Source: JAWVFK01 sp033856175
GTDB taxonomy: Bacteria; Actinomycetota; Thermoleophilia; Solirubrobacterales; 70-9
Reading direction: 5' to 3'
DNA: 64,000 bases
NCBI GenBank assembly: GCA_033856175.1
Contig: JAWVFK010000027.1
Coordinates: forward strand, 62,001-126,000
The notes beneath the pieces are model-generated. The model saw only the letters and a list, made by a program, of their open reading frames with translations, was not told where the DNA came from and searched no databases. Each line of letters starts with the position of its first letter. Within the stretch, counting starts at the first letter, position 1. A program made the translations under genes and the position numbers. Shown piece by piece: positions 26,653 through 35,444 of this stretch.

Positions 26653-27023
26653 CAGGTGCGCTCCTTCACGGCGGCGCCAAGGATGCCATTGATGAAGCCC
26701 GGCGCGTCGGCGCCGCAGTATTCCTTGGCGAGCTCGACGGCCTCGTCGATCGCGACCTCGGTCGGAATGTCCTCGCGGTGCTCGATCTCGAAGAGAGCGA
26801 CGCGGAGGATGTTGCGCTCCAGCGCGGCGATCCGCTCGACGTCCCAGCCGCTGGCAAAGCGGCCGATCTCGGCGTCGAGCGCGGGTCGGTGCTCCTCGAC
26901 TCCCTCGGCAAGCTCGCGCGAGAAGGGCTTGGCGTCGGCGAGCAGCTCGTCCAGCGGCCGGCCGGTGACGTCGCGCTGATAGCCGGCGAAGACCGCGTCG
27001 CGGCGTTGGTCGGAGCGGCGCAT
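26652..27023 (-). CDS. nusB: Transcription antitermination factor NusB
   Basis: The 123-residue all-helical protein begins MRRSDQRRDAVFAGYQRDVTG and ends with AIDEAVELAKEYCGADAPGFINGILGA, the NusB signature. It acts with NusE in rRNA antitermination. It lies 18 bp after efp and abuts xseB (shared base 26652). Confidence 0.93.
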   Translation of the reverse strand: MRRSDQRRDAVFAGYQRDVTGRPLDELLADAKPFSRELAEGVEEHRPALDAEIGRFASGWDVERIAALERNILRVALFEIEHREDIPTEVAIDEAVELAKEYCGADAPGFINGILGAAVKERT

Positions 27024-27041
27024 CGTCGGGTCGAGCTCCCG

Positions 27042-27602
27042 CTAGGCGCGGGAGACGTACTCGCCGCTGCGGGTGTCGACGCGGATCCGCTCGCCCTCCT
27101 CGATGAACAGGGGGACCTGGACCTCGACGCCGGACTCGAGCTTGGCCGACTTGGTGCCCCCACCCGACGCGGTGTCGCCCTTGACGCCCGGCTGGGTCTC
27201 GGTCACGGCCATCTCGACGGCGCTCGGCACCTGGACGCCCGCGGCCTTCTCGTCGACGAAGAGCACCTCGACCTCGTGGTTGGGCAGCATCCAGGGCATC
27301 GCGTCGCTGGTGATCGCCAGCGGCAGCTCGACCTGCTCATAGTCGCTGGAGTCCATGAAGACGGCGAACTCGCCCGAGTCGTAGAGGAACTGCATCTTGC
27401 GGGTCTCGGTGCGCACCGGCCGGAACTTCTCGCCGGCGCGGAAGGTCTTGTCGAGAACGCTGCCGTCGTCGATCTTGCGCAGCTTGGTGCGGACGAAGGC
27501 GCCGCCCTTGCCCGGCTTGACGAGCTGGAACTCGATGATCCGGAAGATCGTCCCGTCGAGCTCGAAGTGGGCGCCGTTCTTGAATTGGTTGGTCGAGATC
27601 AC
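27042..27602 (-). CDS. efp: Elongation factor P
   Basis: The 186-residue factor relieves ribosome stalling at polyproline. The N-terminal KOW-like domain ISTNQFKNGAHFELDG leads to the modification loop KPGKGGAF with Lys32 at the tip, then two OB domains ending IRVDTRSGEYVSRA. Proline stretches are common in this window (for example in MltG and the Pro-rich tail protein), which fits a need for EF-P. No epmA or ymfI-type modifier is adjacent. The start is GTG at 27602, overlapping the upstream methyltransferase stop by 2-4 nt. Confidence 0.96.
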   Translation of the reverse strand: MISTNQFKNGAHFELDGTIFRIIEFQLVKPGKGGAFVRTKLRKIDDGSVLDKTFRAGEKFRPVRTETRKMQFLYDSGEFAVFMDSSDYEQVELPLAITSDAMPWMLPNHEVEVLFVDEKAAGVQVPSAVEMAVTETQPGVKGDTASGGGTKSAKLESGVEVQVPLFIEEGERIRVDTRSGEYVSRA

Positions 27603-28291
27603 CGGGGCGGGAGAGTACCGGCCGCAGGCGAGAGAGCCTCGTAGACGAGCAGGCCCGGCGGCAGGTCGAGGCGAATGCCGCGTGAGGCCCTGACGAGTCG
27701 GAAGCGCCCGCTGGCCTCGATCTGGGCCGCCTCGGCCGGGGCTACGTAGATCAGCCTGATTGCGCGGGGGCGGCGGTCGAGCGAGGCGATGATGTTGGCG
27801 AGCATCGCCGAGAAGAGCGGGCCGTCGACCGGGTTGAACATGTAGAGGAACGTCGCATCGTCCGGGATCTCGTAGGCGGTGAGATCCGCGGTGACGAGCT
27901 CGACTCGCTGGCAGGCGAGCCTCTGTCGACGGGTCTCGAGGTTGTGCTGGGCGATCCGGCTGAGTTCGCCGGAGAGCTCGACGCCGATGACCCGGGCGAA
28001 GGGGTAGCGGGCGGCGAGGCAGACGATCCGGCCCTTTCCCGAGCCGAGATCGACGAAGACGTCGGCCGGACCGATCTCATACGCACGCAGAGCACGGCGC
28101 AGAAAGAAGCGCCCGGAGGCCTTGTAGGGATGCATGTGCTCGCCAAGCCCGAGGTCCTCGATCGAAGCCGGCTCGACCGTGTCGAGGCCGCCGCGGTCGA
28201 AGACCCGGACGGCGAGCTGGCGCTGGATCCGGCGGAAGCGCGGGCCGACGTGGTGCTTGATCACCTCCAGGGCCCAGCCTCGTTCGCTCAT
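27599..28291 (-). CDS. Class I SAM-dependent methyltransferase
   Basis: The protein of about 230 residues has a Rossmann methyltransferase core: motif I VFVDLGSGKGRIVCLAA, the acidic end of strand 2 VIGVELSGELSRIAQHNLE, and VTADLTAYEIP. The spacing resembles the DOT1-like/class I group with unknown small-molecule or protein substrate. Three closely spaced starts exist (GTG 28300, GTG 28297, ATG 28291); ATG is given. It is coupled to efp, but its presence there is not part of the usual efp neighbourhood, and an EF-P role is only speculation. Confidence 0.75.
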   Translation of the reverse strand: MSERGWALEVIKHHVGPRFRRIQRQLAVRVFDRGGLDTVEPASIEDLGLGEHMHPYKASGRFFLRRALRAYEIGPADVFVDLGSGKGRIVCLAARYPFARVIGVELSGELSRIAQHNLETRRQRLACQRVELVTADLTAYEIPDDATFLYMFNPVDGPLFSAMLANIIASLDRRPRAIRLIYVAPAEAAQIEASGRFRLVRASRGIRLDLPPGLLVYEALSPAAGTLPPR

Positions 28292-28348
28292 CGGCACCAC
28301 CCCGGGGGGCGCCCTCTCTGGGGCCAGGGACGAAATGGGGCGGTCGAG

Positions 28349-29638
28349 CTAACGGCGGCGGTGGACCTGTTCGCAGCCCACGAGCCTGTCCTTGCGATCC
28401 GCTGCGACCCAGTCACGACCGTCGCCGCAATCGACCTCGTCGCGCACGCCGTCGGCCACATAGATGCTGTCGTTGCCGCCATCACCGTGAAGGTAGTCGC
28501 TTCCGCCGCCTCCCTCGAGGCGATCCTTGCCGGTACCGCCATATATGCGGTCTGCCTCACCACGGCCATCGATCGCATCGGCGCCGGAGCCCCCGTACAG
28601 CTCATCGATGCTTGGGCCACCTCGGATTTGATCCTCGCCGCCGCCGCCGTCGATTGTGAACGCGGGCCAACCCCAGGAGTCCGAGCGATCGGTGGTGCTG
28701 ACGGTCGCGACATCGTTTCCCGGTCCCGCATCGACGCAGTCTGCACCGGTGAGGCCTTTGAGAATGTCGTCTCCAGCCTGCGCGTCAATGTAGTCACTGC
28801 CGGCGGTGCCGTTGAGACGATCGGATCCAGTCGTGCCAGTGATCTCGTTGTCACATTCATAGGGCGAAAAAAATTCCCCACAGTGGGAAGAAAACGATCC
28901 ATCGAGGCCAACGTCCAATTCCATGTGGTCGGCCTGCGTGGAGCTACATGGCAGGTAGTCGGCCTCTCCATCCCTAAGCAGCAGCGTGTCAGCCCCACGG
29001 CCCCCGGAAACGTCGTCGCTTCCAGGGCCACCGTCAATCTTGTCCGCTCCGTTGCCTCCATCCAAGAGGTCCCCGCCCCCGCCGCCATCAACCAGGTCAC
29101 TTCCATCACCACCATCGAGAAATACTCGACCATCGCGAACGGGGTAAACCCAAGGATCCCAAGTGCCGGCGGGTCCATCCTTCAGCGTGTCCTCTCCCTC
29201 GCCGCCCGCGACCTCGAGGCTTTGAAACCAGTCGCCGGTAATCCCGGTCGTGTCGACGGAGTCATCGCCATCGAGTGTCGTGATCTCGATGCTCGGATGG
29301 CCTTCGACCTGACACCCAGCCGGCAGCCCCCCGCCACCTGCACAGCCTGAACCGGCCGCGATATTGGCGCCAGCGTCGGCAAAGGTGACCACAAAACCCT
29401 TTTGCGACCCATCGAAAGGAGGGCCCTGCGACAGGTCGATAAGGGGCTGCTGGCCGCTAACCGAGACAGCGGACACGGTAAGTGCGTTCTGCTCGCCAGG
29501 AGCAGCGGCGTAGACCAGCTTGCCGCCATTCACCGAAACGTCGGCTGCCACGGCCGGAGTCTCAGGCAAAAGCACGCCCAACAGCACTGCCGCCACGACC
29601 AGTGCGCCAATACGCGGGAAAACTCGTTGACCCCTCAT
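28349..29638 (-). CDS. Secreted protein with hemolysin-type Ca-binding repeats
   Basis: The 429-residue protein has a Sec signal peptide (hydrophobic residues 10-24, likely cleavage after AVAA at 32), a beta-type region, then three blocks of RTX-like nonapeptides. The first, near residues 170-225, includes GGDGSDLVDGGGGGDLLDGG. Others are near 260-300 (GSDRLNGTAGSDYIDAQAG) and 340-400. These bind calcium in beta-roll folds. No protease or other catalytic domain is seen. Start ATG 29638 has GAAGGGG upstream. Base composition is less GC-rich than the neighbours, with A-rich patches (28868-28910), suggesting transfer. Confidence 0.8.
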   Translation of the reverse strand: MRGQRVFPRIGALVVAAVLLGVLLPETPAVAADVSVNGGKLVYAAAPGEQNALTVSAVSVSGQQPLIDLSQGPPFDGSQKGFVVTFADAGANIAAGSGCAGGGGLPAGCQVEGHPSIEITTLDGDDSVDTTGITGDWFQSLEVAGGEGEDTLKDGPAGTWDPWVYPVRDGRVFLDGGDGSDLVDGGGGGDLLDGGNGADKIDGGPGSDDVSGGRGADTLLLRDGEADYLPCSSTQADHMELDVGLDGSFSSHCGEFFSPYECDNEITGTTGSDRLNGTAGSDYIDAQAGDDILKGLTGADCVDAGPGNDVATVSTTDRSDSWGWPAFTIDGGGGEDQIRGGPSIDELYGGSGADAIDGRGEADRIYGGTGKDRLEGGGGSDYLHGDGGNDSIYVADGVRDEVDCGDGRDWVAADRKDRLVGCEQVHRRR

Positions 29639-29757
29639 CGATACCCCTTCCAAGCGCCGTCCTAATTGGCGGCAGGTTCAGCCAGGCGGCATTCGCGCCT
29701 ACACGAGTAACAACGCCCCGCCATGCTCCGCTGTGACGTCTAACTGGCTCGGAGTGC

Positions 29758-32328
29758 TCAGCGAATGCTGACTCGCTCGCAGGCGCTGACGCGGTCGTGG
29801 CGGTCCACCATCGCGAAATCCTGGCCCTTGCCGCAGGTGACGATGTCGCGCTCGCCGTCTCGGGAGTTGATGCGATCGTTGCCGGTGCCGCCGCCGAGCT
29901 CGTCGCGGCCGGGGCCGCCGTTGAGGCGGTCGTCGCCGCTGGCCCCCTCGAGGCAGTCCTTGCCTGAGCGGCCGAGAAGCGTGTCGTCGCCGGCTCGACC
30001 GAGGAGGCGGTCGCCGCCGACCGTGCCGTCGAGGCGATCGTCTCCGGAGCTGCCGCGGGCCTCGTTGGCGCACGAGCCCGGTCGCAGCACGGTGGTTCGC
30101 TCGCTGACCGAGTTGTTGGCGAGGGCCGGGTCCTGGGTCGTCGAGCCGGCCACCGCGGTCATCTCCGAGTCGCGCGCCGCCGAGGCGCTCGGCAGCACCC
30201 TGATCGTCGCCGTCGCAGCCTCGCCGCTGGCGAGGGTGCCGATGTCGCAGTGGACGATCTGCGAGGTCTCGCTGCAGGTCGCGTTCCGGCTCGTACGGCC
30301 AGAGCGGAAGCTGAAGCCGTCGGGGAGGATGGCGTCGACCGTCACCTGCTCGGCCGGGTCGGGCCCACCGCTGTGGGCGACGAGCGAGTAGGTCAGCTCG
30401 GAGCCGCTGAAGGCCGGGTCGGGCGAGTCGCTGCTGCGCAGCGAGAGGTCGGCGCTCTTCGTCGGCGGTGGCGGCGGCGCGGAGGCGACGTAGATCGGGC
30501 TGCTGACGGCCTCGATCGCGCCGACGCCGCCGAGGCGCTGAAGCTGGAGCCGGTAGCGGCCCTGGCCGGCGCTGGAGAAGTTGAGCGTGAAGTCATCGCC
30601 GCTGACCGGCGTGGCGCTGAAGAGCTGGCCGTCCTTGAAGACCAGCAGCGCGTAGGGCCCCTGCCGCACGGCGCTCGGCCCGGCCCCGGTCACCCTGGCC
30701 GTGAAGTCCACCGGCGACGTCGTGTTGACGGTGTCGCCCATGATCGCCGGCGGACCGCTCGCGCCGGCGGGCTTGGCCTCGAAGCGCAGGTCCGGGCCGT
30801 CGTTGCCGAAGAACTTGGCGTAGGTGTGACCGGCCTTGACTCCGGCCTCGATGCCCTGCTCGGAGAGCTCGGGGGCGAAGACGACGGTGGTCCCCTGGCC
30901 GATCGAGGAGCCGGTCGGATCGTTGACCGCATCCTTGAGGTCGCCGGCGTGGTGCGTGTCGCTGACCGCCACGGCGGCGATGTGGGCGCCGGTGTCGAGC
31001 CCGTGCTCGTAGAACTGCAGCGCCAGCGGCGTGAACGGGTTCGGGCCGGGGTTGGGCGCCGTCTTCAGCCCGGCGGGGCCGGTGTGGACCTCGATCGCGT
31101 CGACCTTCGAGTAGTCCGTGTCGGCGTCCGAGTAGTCCCAGGGGCAGCCGCGGCAGAAGGAGGAGAAGCCCGGCACCGTCGAGGGGAAGATCGTCGGGTG
31201 GTTTATCTGGGTCCAGCCACCGGCGGCGTGGACCTCGTCGAAGATGCGGCTCGCCGGGGTGGCGCCCCGCACCTGGGTTAGCGTGCCGTCGTCGCCGCGG
31301 ACGAGGATCGGGCCGCTGCGGTAGTCGACGAAGCGGTGGCTGCCGTGGTTGTTGGTGTGGCCGTGGTAGGTGATGACCTCGGCGCTGCGCTCGATCAGCT
31401 TGCCGGGATGGTCGGCCTGGTAGCGGCCGATCTCGCCCCAGCCGCTATCGGTGACGTAGTCGGAGAGCGTGATGAAGTCGAGGCCGGCGCCGCCCTGGGC
31501 GAGCGGGCGGAAGGCGTCGTCGAAGGTGTGGCGATCGGTGGCATCGCCGAGCGCGGAGTGCTCGGCGTGAACGTGGAGGTCGCCCGCGTACCAGCCGGGG
31601 CTCGAGTTGGCCGGGGTCGAGCTGTAGGAGGCGGGGACGTAGGGAGCGTTGAGGTAGTCGGGACTATCGCTGGCCTCGACCTCCACCCGCCAGGCGACCT
31701 TGCCGTCGGCATCGCCCTGGTTCTGCGGCGTCACCGAGGCGACGCCGAGCTCGACCGCCCACTGGCCGGGCGGGACCGGGCCCGGCTCGAAGCCGCGGGT
31801 CGTCGCCCCGTGGACGTGCGCCTTCGGCGTCGCCAGGTACTGGGCCTCGGTCGAGAAGCCGTTCGGCGAGACCGTGACGTCGGGGTGGCTCGAGCCGCCC
31901 CAGCCGCGGAACTGGCCCTCCCCCCACTCTCCGGTCGGGCCGGAGCGGGCGTCGTAGAGGCCGAGGTCGAGCGTATTGCCGACCGGCGAGCCCGATGGCT
32001 TGAGATCGGGCTGGTCGTAGCAGTAACGAACCCGTACCGCGGTCTTGCCGGCGGGAACGTCGAAGGGCAGCAGCACGTAGCTGCCCTGCTGCTCCGGCCC
32101 GAACTCGCCGCTGATCGTCTTCAGCGGCGTGAACGAGGGATCCGCCGTTCCCGGGCAGCTCGCCGGCAGCGACTGCAGCGAGGGGCCCGCGGCGGCCGAA
32201 CGAGACCCGGCCGGCTCGGGCTGGCCAGAGAGATCGCAGATCCAGGCGACGCCGGGGATCGGCGCGACCGCGACCAGCGCGAACTCCGCCGCCCTGCTCC
32301 GTGCCCACCTACGCGCCCTACCTCCCAT
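29758..32328 (-). CDS. Secreted PHP-type metallohydrolase with DUF11-like domain and RTX repeats
   Basis: The 856-residue exported protein starts with an N-terminal hydrophobic segment (FALVAVAPIPGVAWICDL). A beta-sandwich region follows, then a CehA/McbA-like PHP domain: DLHVHAEH with His252 and His254, HGHTNNHGSH, WTQINHP and VSDTHH supply the metal ligands. Near residues 620-735 a DUF11-like adhesive domain appears (ADLSLRSSDSPDPAFSGS onward), and from about 755 to 850 come calcium-binding repeats (GSSGDDRLDGT and GGPGRDELGGG types). A cell-surface or secreted phosphoesterase or amidohydrolase is inferred. It is adjacent to the other RTX gene, 119 bp apart. Confidence 0.8.
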   Translation of the reverse strand: MGGRARRWARSRAAEFALVAVAPIPGVAWICDLSGQPEPAGSRSAAAGPSLQSLPASCPGTADPSFTPLKTISGEFGPEQQGSYVLLPFDVPAGKTAVRVRYCYDQPDLKPSGSPVGNTLDLGLYDARSGPTGEWGEGQFRGWGGSSHPDVTVSPNGFSTEAQYLATPKAHVHGATTRGFEPGPVPPGQWAVELGVASVTPQNQGDADGKVAWRVEVEASDSPDYLNAPYVPASYSSTPANSSPGWYAGDLHVHAEHSALGDATDRHTFDDAFRPLAQGGAGLDFITLSDYVTDSGWGEIGRYQADHPGKLIERSAEVITYHGHTNNHGSHRFVDYRSGPILVRGDDGTLTQVRGATPASRIFDEVHAAGGWTQINHPTIFPSTVPGFSSFCRGCPWDYSDADTDYSKVDAIEVHTGPAGLKTAPNPGPNPFTPLALQFYEHGLDTGAHIAAVAVSDTHHAGDLKDAVNDPTGSSIGQGTTVVFAPELSEQGIEAGVKAGHTYAKFFGNDGPDLRFEAKPAGASGPPAIMGDTVNTTSPVDFTARVTGAGPSAVRQGPYALLVFKDGQLFSATPVSGDDFTLNFSSAGQGRYRLQLQRLGGVGAIEAVSSPIYVASAPPPPPTKSADLSLRSSDSPDPAFSGSELTYSLVAHSGGPDPAEQVTVDAILPDGFSFRSGRTSRNATCSETSQIVHCDIGTLASGEAATATIRVLPSASAARDSEMTAVAGSTTQDPALANNSVSERTTVLRPGSCANEARGSSGDDRLDGTVGGDRLLGRAGDDTLLGRSGKDCLEGASGDDRLNGGPGRDELGGGTGNDRINSRDGERDIVTCGKGQDFAMVDRHDRVSACERVSIR

Positions 32329-32359
32329 GCCAGCGAGTGTAGAGCGGCATGAGGCCGGT

Positions 32360-33436
32360 CTACGCCACTACCTCGAGCTCCTTTGGCAGGCTCGAGAGGT
32401 TGCGGTGGCCGTCGGCGGTGACGACCACGAGGTCCTCGATGCGAACGCCGTGGCTGCCCTCGACATAGACGCCGGGCTCGACGGTGACCGTCTCGTTCTC
32501 CACCAGCACGTCCTCGGACTGGGTCGAGAGCGTCGGCGACTCGTGGACCTCGAGGCCGACGCCGTGGCCGAGGCCGTGGCCGAAGTGCTCATCGTGGCCG
32601 GCGGCGTCGATCATCTCGCGGGCGACAGCATCGATCCCCTTGCCCTCGGCACCGGCCCGCACCGCTTCGAGGGCGGCCGCCTGGGCGGCGCGGACCAGCT
32701 CGTAGGTCGCCGCCTGCTCGTCGGGGATCTCACCGGTGGCGAACGTCCGCGTGCAATCCGAGTTGTAGCCGTCGAGCAGCGCGCCCATGTCGATCGTCAC
32801 CAGTTCGCCGGCGCCGATCTCGCGCTCGCCGGCCTCGGCGTGCGGCTGGGCGCCGCTCTCGCCGGCGGCGACGATCGGCGGGAAGGCGGGCTCGGCGCCG
32901 CGCCGGCGCAGCTCGGCCTGGGCGAAGGCGGCGACGTCGGCCTCGCTGCGGCCGACGAGCCCGCGCTCGCGAATCGCGACGTAGACCTCGTCGGCGAGCG
33001 CGGCGGCTGCGCTCATCGCCTCGAGCTCGCCGGAATCCTTCACGCGCCGCACGATCTCGACGAGGCCGCCAGCCGGCACGAGCTCCACCCCGTCCTGCTC
33101 GGCGACGAGCTCGGCCAGCTTGGCGTGCTGGCGGACGCTGAGGTCGGCGTCGTCGAAGCCGACGCGGCCGCGGAAGCCGGCGACGATCGCCGGCAGCAGG
33201 TCGCGGTCGGCCGGCGCCAGCTCCCAGCCACCGTCGAGCTCCTCGCGGGCGCGCTGGGTGTAGCGGAAGTCGGTGAAGAAGAGGCGCTCGCCGGTGCCGG
33301 CGACGCAGATTCCGTTGGTGCCGCCGAAGCCGGTCAGGTAGCGGACGTTGACCAGCTTGGTCACCAGCAGCAGGTCGAGCTCTCGCTCGGCGATCAGCTC
33401 GGCGAGCCGCTCCGCCCTGGCGCTGCGGTCACTCAC
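32360..33436 (-). CDS. pepP: M24-family aminopeptidase P/Xaa-Pro peptidase
   Basis: The 358-residue protein has a creatinase-type N-terminal domain and a pita-bread catalytic domain. Dinuclear metal ligands are visible in LVTIDMGALLDGYNSDCTRTF (two Asp), GHGLGHGVGLEVHESP (His), TVEPGVYV (Glu) and VRIEDLVVV (Glu). The start is GTG at 33436, overlapping the aroQ stop by 4 nt. The longer frame to 33556 is a shadow of aroQ. In most actinobacteria this gene is directly followed by efp. Here it is followed by the RTX/PHP insertion. Confidence 0.93.
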   Translation of the reverse strand: MSDRSARAERLAELIAERELDLLLVTKLVNVRYLTGFGGTNGICVAGTGERLFFTDFRYTQRAREELDGGWELAPADRDLLPAIVAGFRGRVGFDDADLSVRQHAKLAELVAEQDGVELVPAGGLVEIVRRVKDSGELEAMSAAAALADEVYVAIRERGLVGRSEADVAAFAQAELRRRGAEPAFPPIVAAGESGAQPHAEAGEREIGAGELVTIDMGALLDGYNSDCTRTFATGEIPDEQAATYELVRAAQAAALEAVRAGAEGKGIDAVAREMIDAAGHDEHFGHGLGHGVGLEVHESPTLSTQSEDVLVENETVTVEPGVYVEGSHGVRIEDLVVVTADGHRNLSSLPKELEVVA

Positions 33437-33894
33437 TTCGCCGGCGGGTCGGTCAGAGCCTCGGCGAGGATCTCGAGCCCGCGCCGGTAGCCCTCCGGGC
33501 CCTCGCCGGAGACGATGTCGACGACGAGCCCTTCGAAGACCGAGGCTCGCCGCCACTGCTCACGCTTCTGGACGTCGGATAGATGGACCTCGACCGCCGG
33601 CACCGCCGCGATCTCGAGCGCGTCGCGAATCGCCCAGCTGTAGTGGGTCCAGGCGCCGGCGTTGACGAGCGCCGCGTCGGCGATCTCGGGCAGCCGGTGC
33701 AGGTACTCGACGAACTCGCCCTCGTGGTTGGTCTGGAAGAAGGTCACCTCGAGACTCAGCTCGCGCGCCCAGCGCTTGATCTGGACCTCCAGCTCGGCGA
33801 GCGTGACGCCGCCGTAGTGCTCGGGGTCGCGGCGGCCGAGCGTGTCGAGGTTGACGCCGTGAAGGATCTCGACCCTGTTTCGAACGACGGGCAT
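33433..33894 (-). CDS. aroQ: 3-dehydroquinate dehydratase, type II
   Basis: The 153-residue enzyme catalyses the third shikimate step. The N-terminal active-site loop reads HGVNLDTLGRRDPEHYGG: the catalytic Tyr and the Arg of the flexible lid are present, but the family-typical NGPNL is HGVNL and REP is RDP. QTNHEGEFVEYLH, NAGAWTHYSWAIRDAL and VEVHLSDV, with the general-acid His, are also present. The Asn that usually follows HLS is Asp here. The start is one base into the aroKB stop. Confidence 0.92.
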   Translation of the reverse strand: MPVVRNRVEILHGVNLDTLGRRDPEHYGGVTLAELEVQIKRWARELSLEVTFFQTNHEGEFVEYLHRLPEIADAALVNAGAWTHYSWAIRDALEIAAVPAVEVHLSDVQKREQWRRASVFEGLVVDIVSGEGPEGYRRGLEILAEALTDPPAK

Positions 33895-35444
33895 CAGCCG
33901 CGCAGTTCCTCGACGGCGTCGCGCACGGCCTGCGGCGCCACCCGCTCGCCCCAGCGCGGCTCGCCGGGACGTTCGAGCAGGACGAAGCGCACGCCCTCTG
34001 AATCGGCCTTCTTGTCTCGCGCCATCGCAGTGAGGATGTCATCGGTCGCCACCGAGGGGTCGAGTGTCACCGGCAGAGCATTGCGCGCCAGCAGCGCCGA
34101 AACCTCGTCGCGCAGCTCCTCGGCGCTCGAGAGCCGCAAGGCCGCCAGCAGGCCGAGGCCGACCGCCTCGCCGTGGCGGTAGCGCTCATAGCCGCTCGCC
34201 GCCTCGATCGCGTGGCCGACGGTGTGGCCGAGGTTCAGCACCATGCGGCGGTCGCTGTCGCGCTCGTCGGCGGCGACGACCGCGGCCTTGACGCGGGCAC
34301 AGGCGAAGACGACGTCGTCGAGCTGCGCCGGGTCGACCCGCTCGATGCCACGGACCCGCTCCCAGAGCGCTCCGCCGTCGATCAGCGCCGTCTTGACGAC
34401 CTCGACGAAGCCGGCCGCCAGCTCCGGCGCAGGCAGCGTCCGCAGCGTCTCGGTGTCGCTGAGGACCGCCGCCGGCTGGTGGTAGGCGCCGACGTAGTTC
34501 TTGGCCTCGGGCAGGTCGACCCCGGTCTTGCCGCCGATCGCGGAGTCGACCTGGCCGACGAGCGTCGTCGGCACCTGGACGACGGGCACGCCGCGCTGGT
34601 AGCCAGCGGCGCAGAAGCCGGTGAGGTCGCCGACGACGCCGCCGCCGAGGGCGACGAGGTGGTCCTCGCGGGTCATGCCGGCCTCGGCCAGCTCGCGCCA
34701 GACGCGCTCGGCCTCGGCGAGGGTCTTGTGGCTCTCGCCGGGCTCGATCTCGACCGTAGCCGCCAGCGCGTCGACGCGGTCGCCGTAGAGCGGCCTGACG
34801 TTCGAGTCGGTGACGCAGAAGCGCCTTCCCCCCAGCGGCCAGTAGCCGGCCCCGAGGAGCCCGGGCCCGACGAAGATCGGGTATTCGCCGGACGCCGTCG
34901 AGGTCCAGATCACCCGCGTCCCCTCAGGCATCTCCGCCAGCGCCAGAACCGCGGGGAGCGCCCGCGGCACGATCTCGCGGTCGCCGGGGACGACGGCGTC
35001 GGCGATGCCTTCGTAGAGCGGTCGCCGCTCGGCGTAGATCGACTCGAAAGCGTCGCGGTCGCGGCCGAGCGGGCGGCTGCGCCTGCTGTTGGAGACGCGC
35101 TCCCAGGCATCTTCGACGGGCAGATCCAGCCAGACGACGAGATGGCGGCGGAGCGCCTCGCGCACCGGCTCCGAGAGGATGCTGCCGCCGCCGAGCGCGA
35201 TCGCGCCGCCCTCGGCCCCTTCGAGCAGGGCGACGGCGCGCTCGGCCTCGCGGCGCCGGAACTCCTGCTCGCCGTGGGCGTCGAAGTACTCCGCGACGGG
35301 CATGCCGAGCTCGCGCTCGAGCAGCTCGTCGAGATCGACCGCGGCCTCGCCGCTCTCGCCGGCTGCCTTACGGGCGGCGGTCGACTTGCCGACGCCCATG
35401 AAACCGACGAAGACCAGCGCCCGCCCTGGGACTAGCGGCGCCAC
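33894..35444 (-). CDS. aroKB: Fused shikimate kinase-3-dehydroquinate synthase
   Basis: The 516-residue protein fuses two shikimate enzymes. Residues 1-165 are AroK: P-loop GFMGVGKSTA, the DLDELLER shikimate contact, GGGSIL and RRSRPLGRDRDAF. Residues 170-516 are AroB: NAD-binding ALGGGVVGDLTGFCAAGY, QVPTTLVGQVDSAIGGKTGVDLPEAKN, and metal ligands in LNLGHTVGHAIE and the RHGEAVGLG region. Fusion order is kinase first. It overlaps aroC upstream by 13 nt. Confidence 0.95.
   Translation of the reverse strand: MAPLVPGRALVFVGFMGVGKSTAARKAAGESGEAAVDLDELLERELGMPVAEYFDAHGEQEFRRREAERAVALLEGAEGGAIALGGGSILSEPVREALRRHLVVWLDLPVEDAWERVSNSRRSRPLGRDRDAFESIYAERRPLYEGIADAVVPGDREIVPRALPAVLALAEMPEGTRVIWTSTASGEYPIFVGPGLLGAGYWPLGGRRFCVTDSNVRPLYGDRVDALAATVEIEPGESHKTLAEAERVWRELAEAGMTREDHLVALGGGVVGDLTGFCAAGYQRGVPVVQVPTTLVGQVDSAIGGKTGVDLPEAKNYVGAYHQPAAVLSDTETLRTLPAPELAAGFVEVVKTALIDGGALWERVRGIERVDPAQLDDVVFACARVKAAVVAADERDSDRRMVLNLGHTVGHAIEAASGYERYRHGEAVGLGLLAALRLSSAEELRDEVSALLARNALPVTLDPSVATDDILTAMARDKKADSEGVRFVLLERPGEPRWGERVAPQAVRDAVEELRG

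Noticed and set aside
27944..29350. 468-codon plus-strand ORF and competing minus frames over the RTX gene
   Set aside because: The RTX frame has a signal peptide, RBS and nonapeptide repeats; the others show none.
28349..30100. DNA-level repeats suggesting a CRISPR array in the RTX genes
   Set aside because: The periodicity is the 27-bp code of nonapeptide protein repeats with no constant spacer structure.
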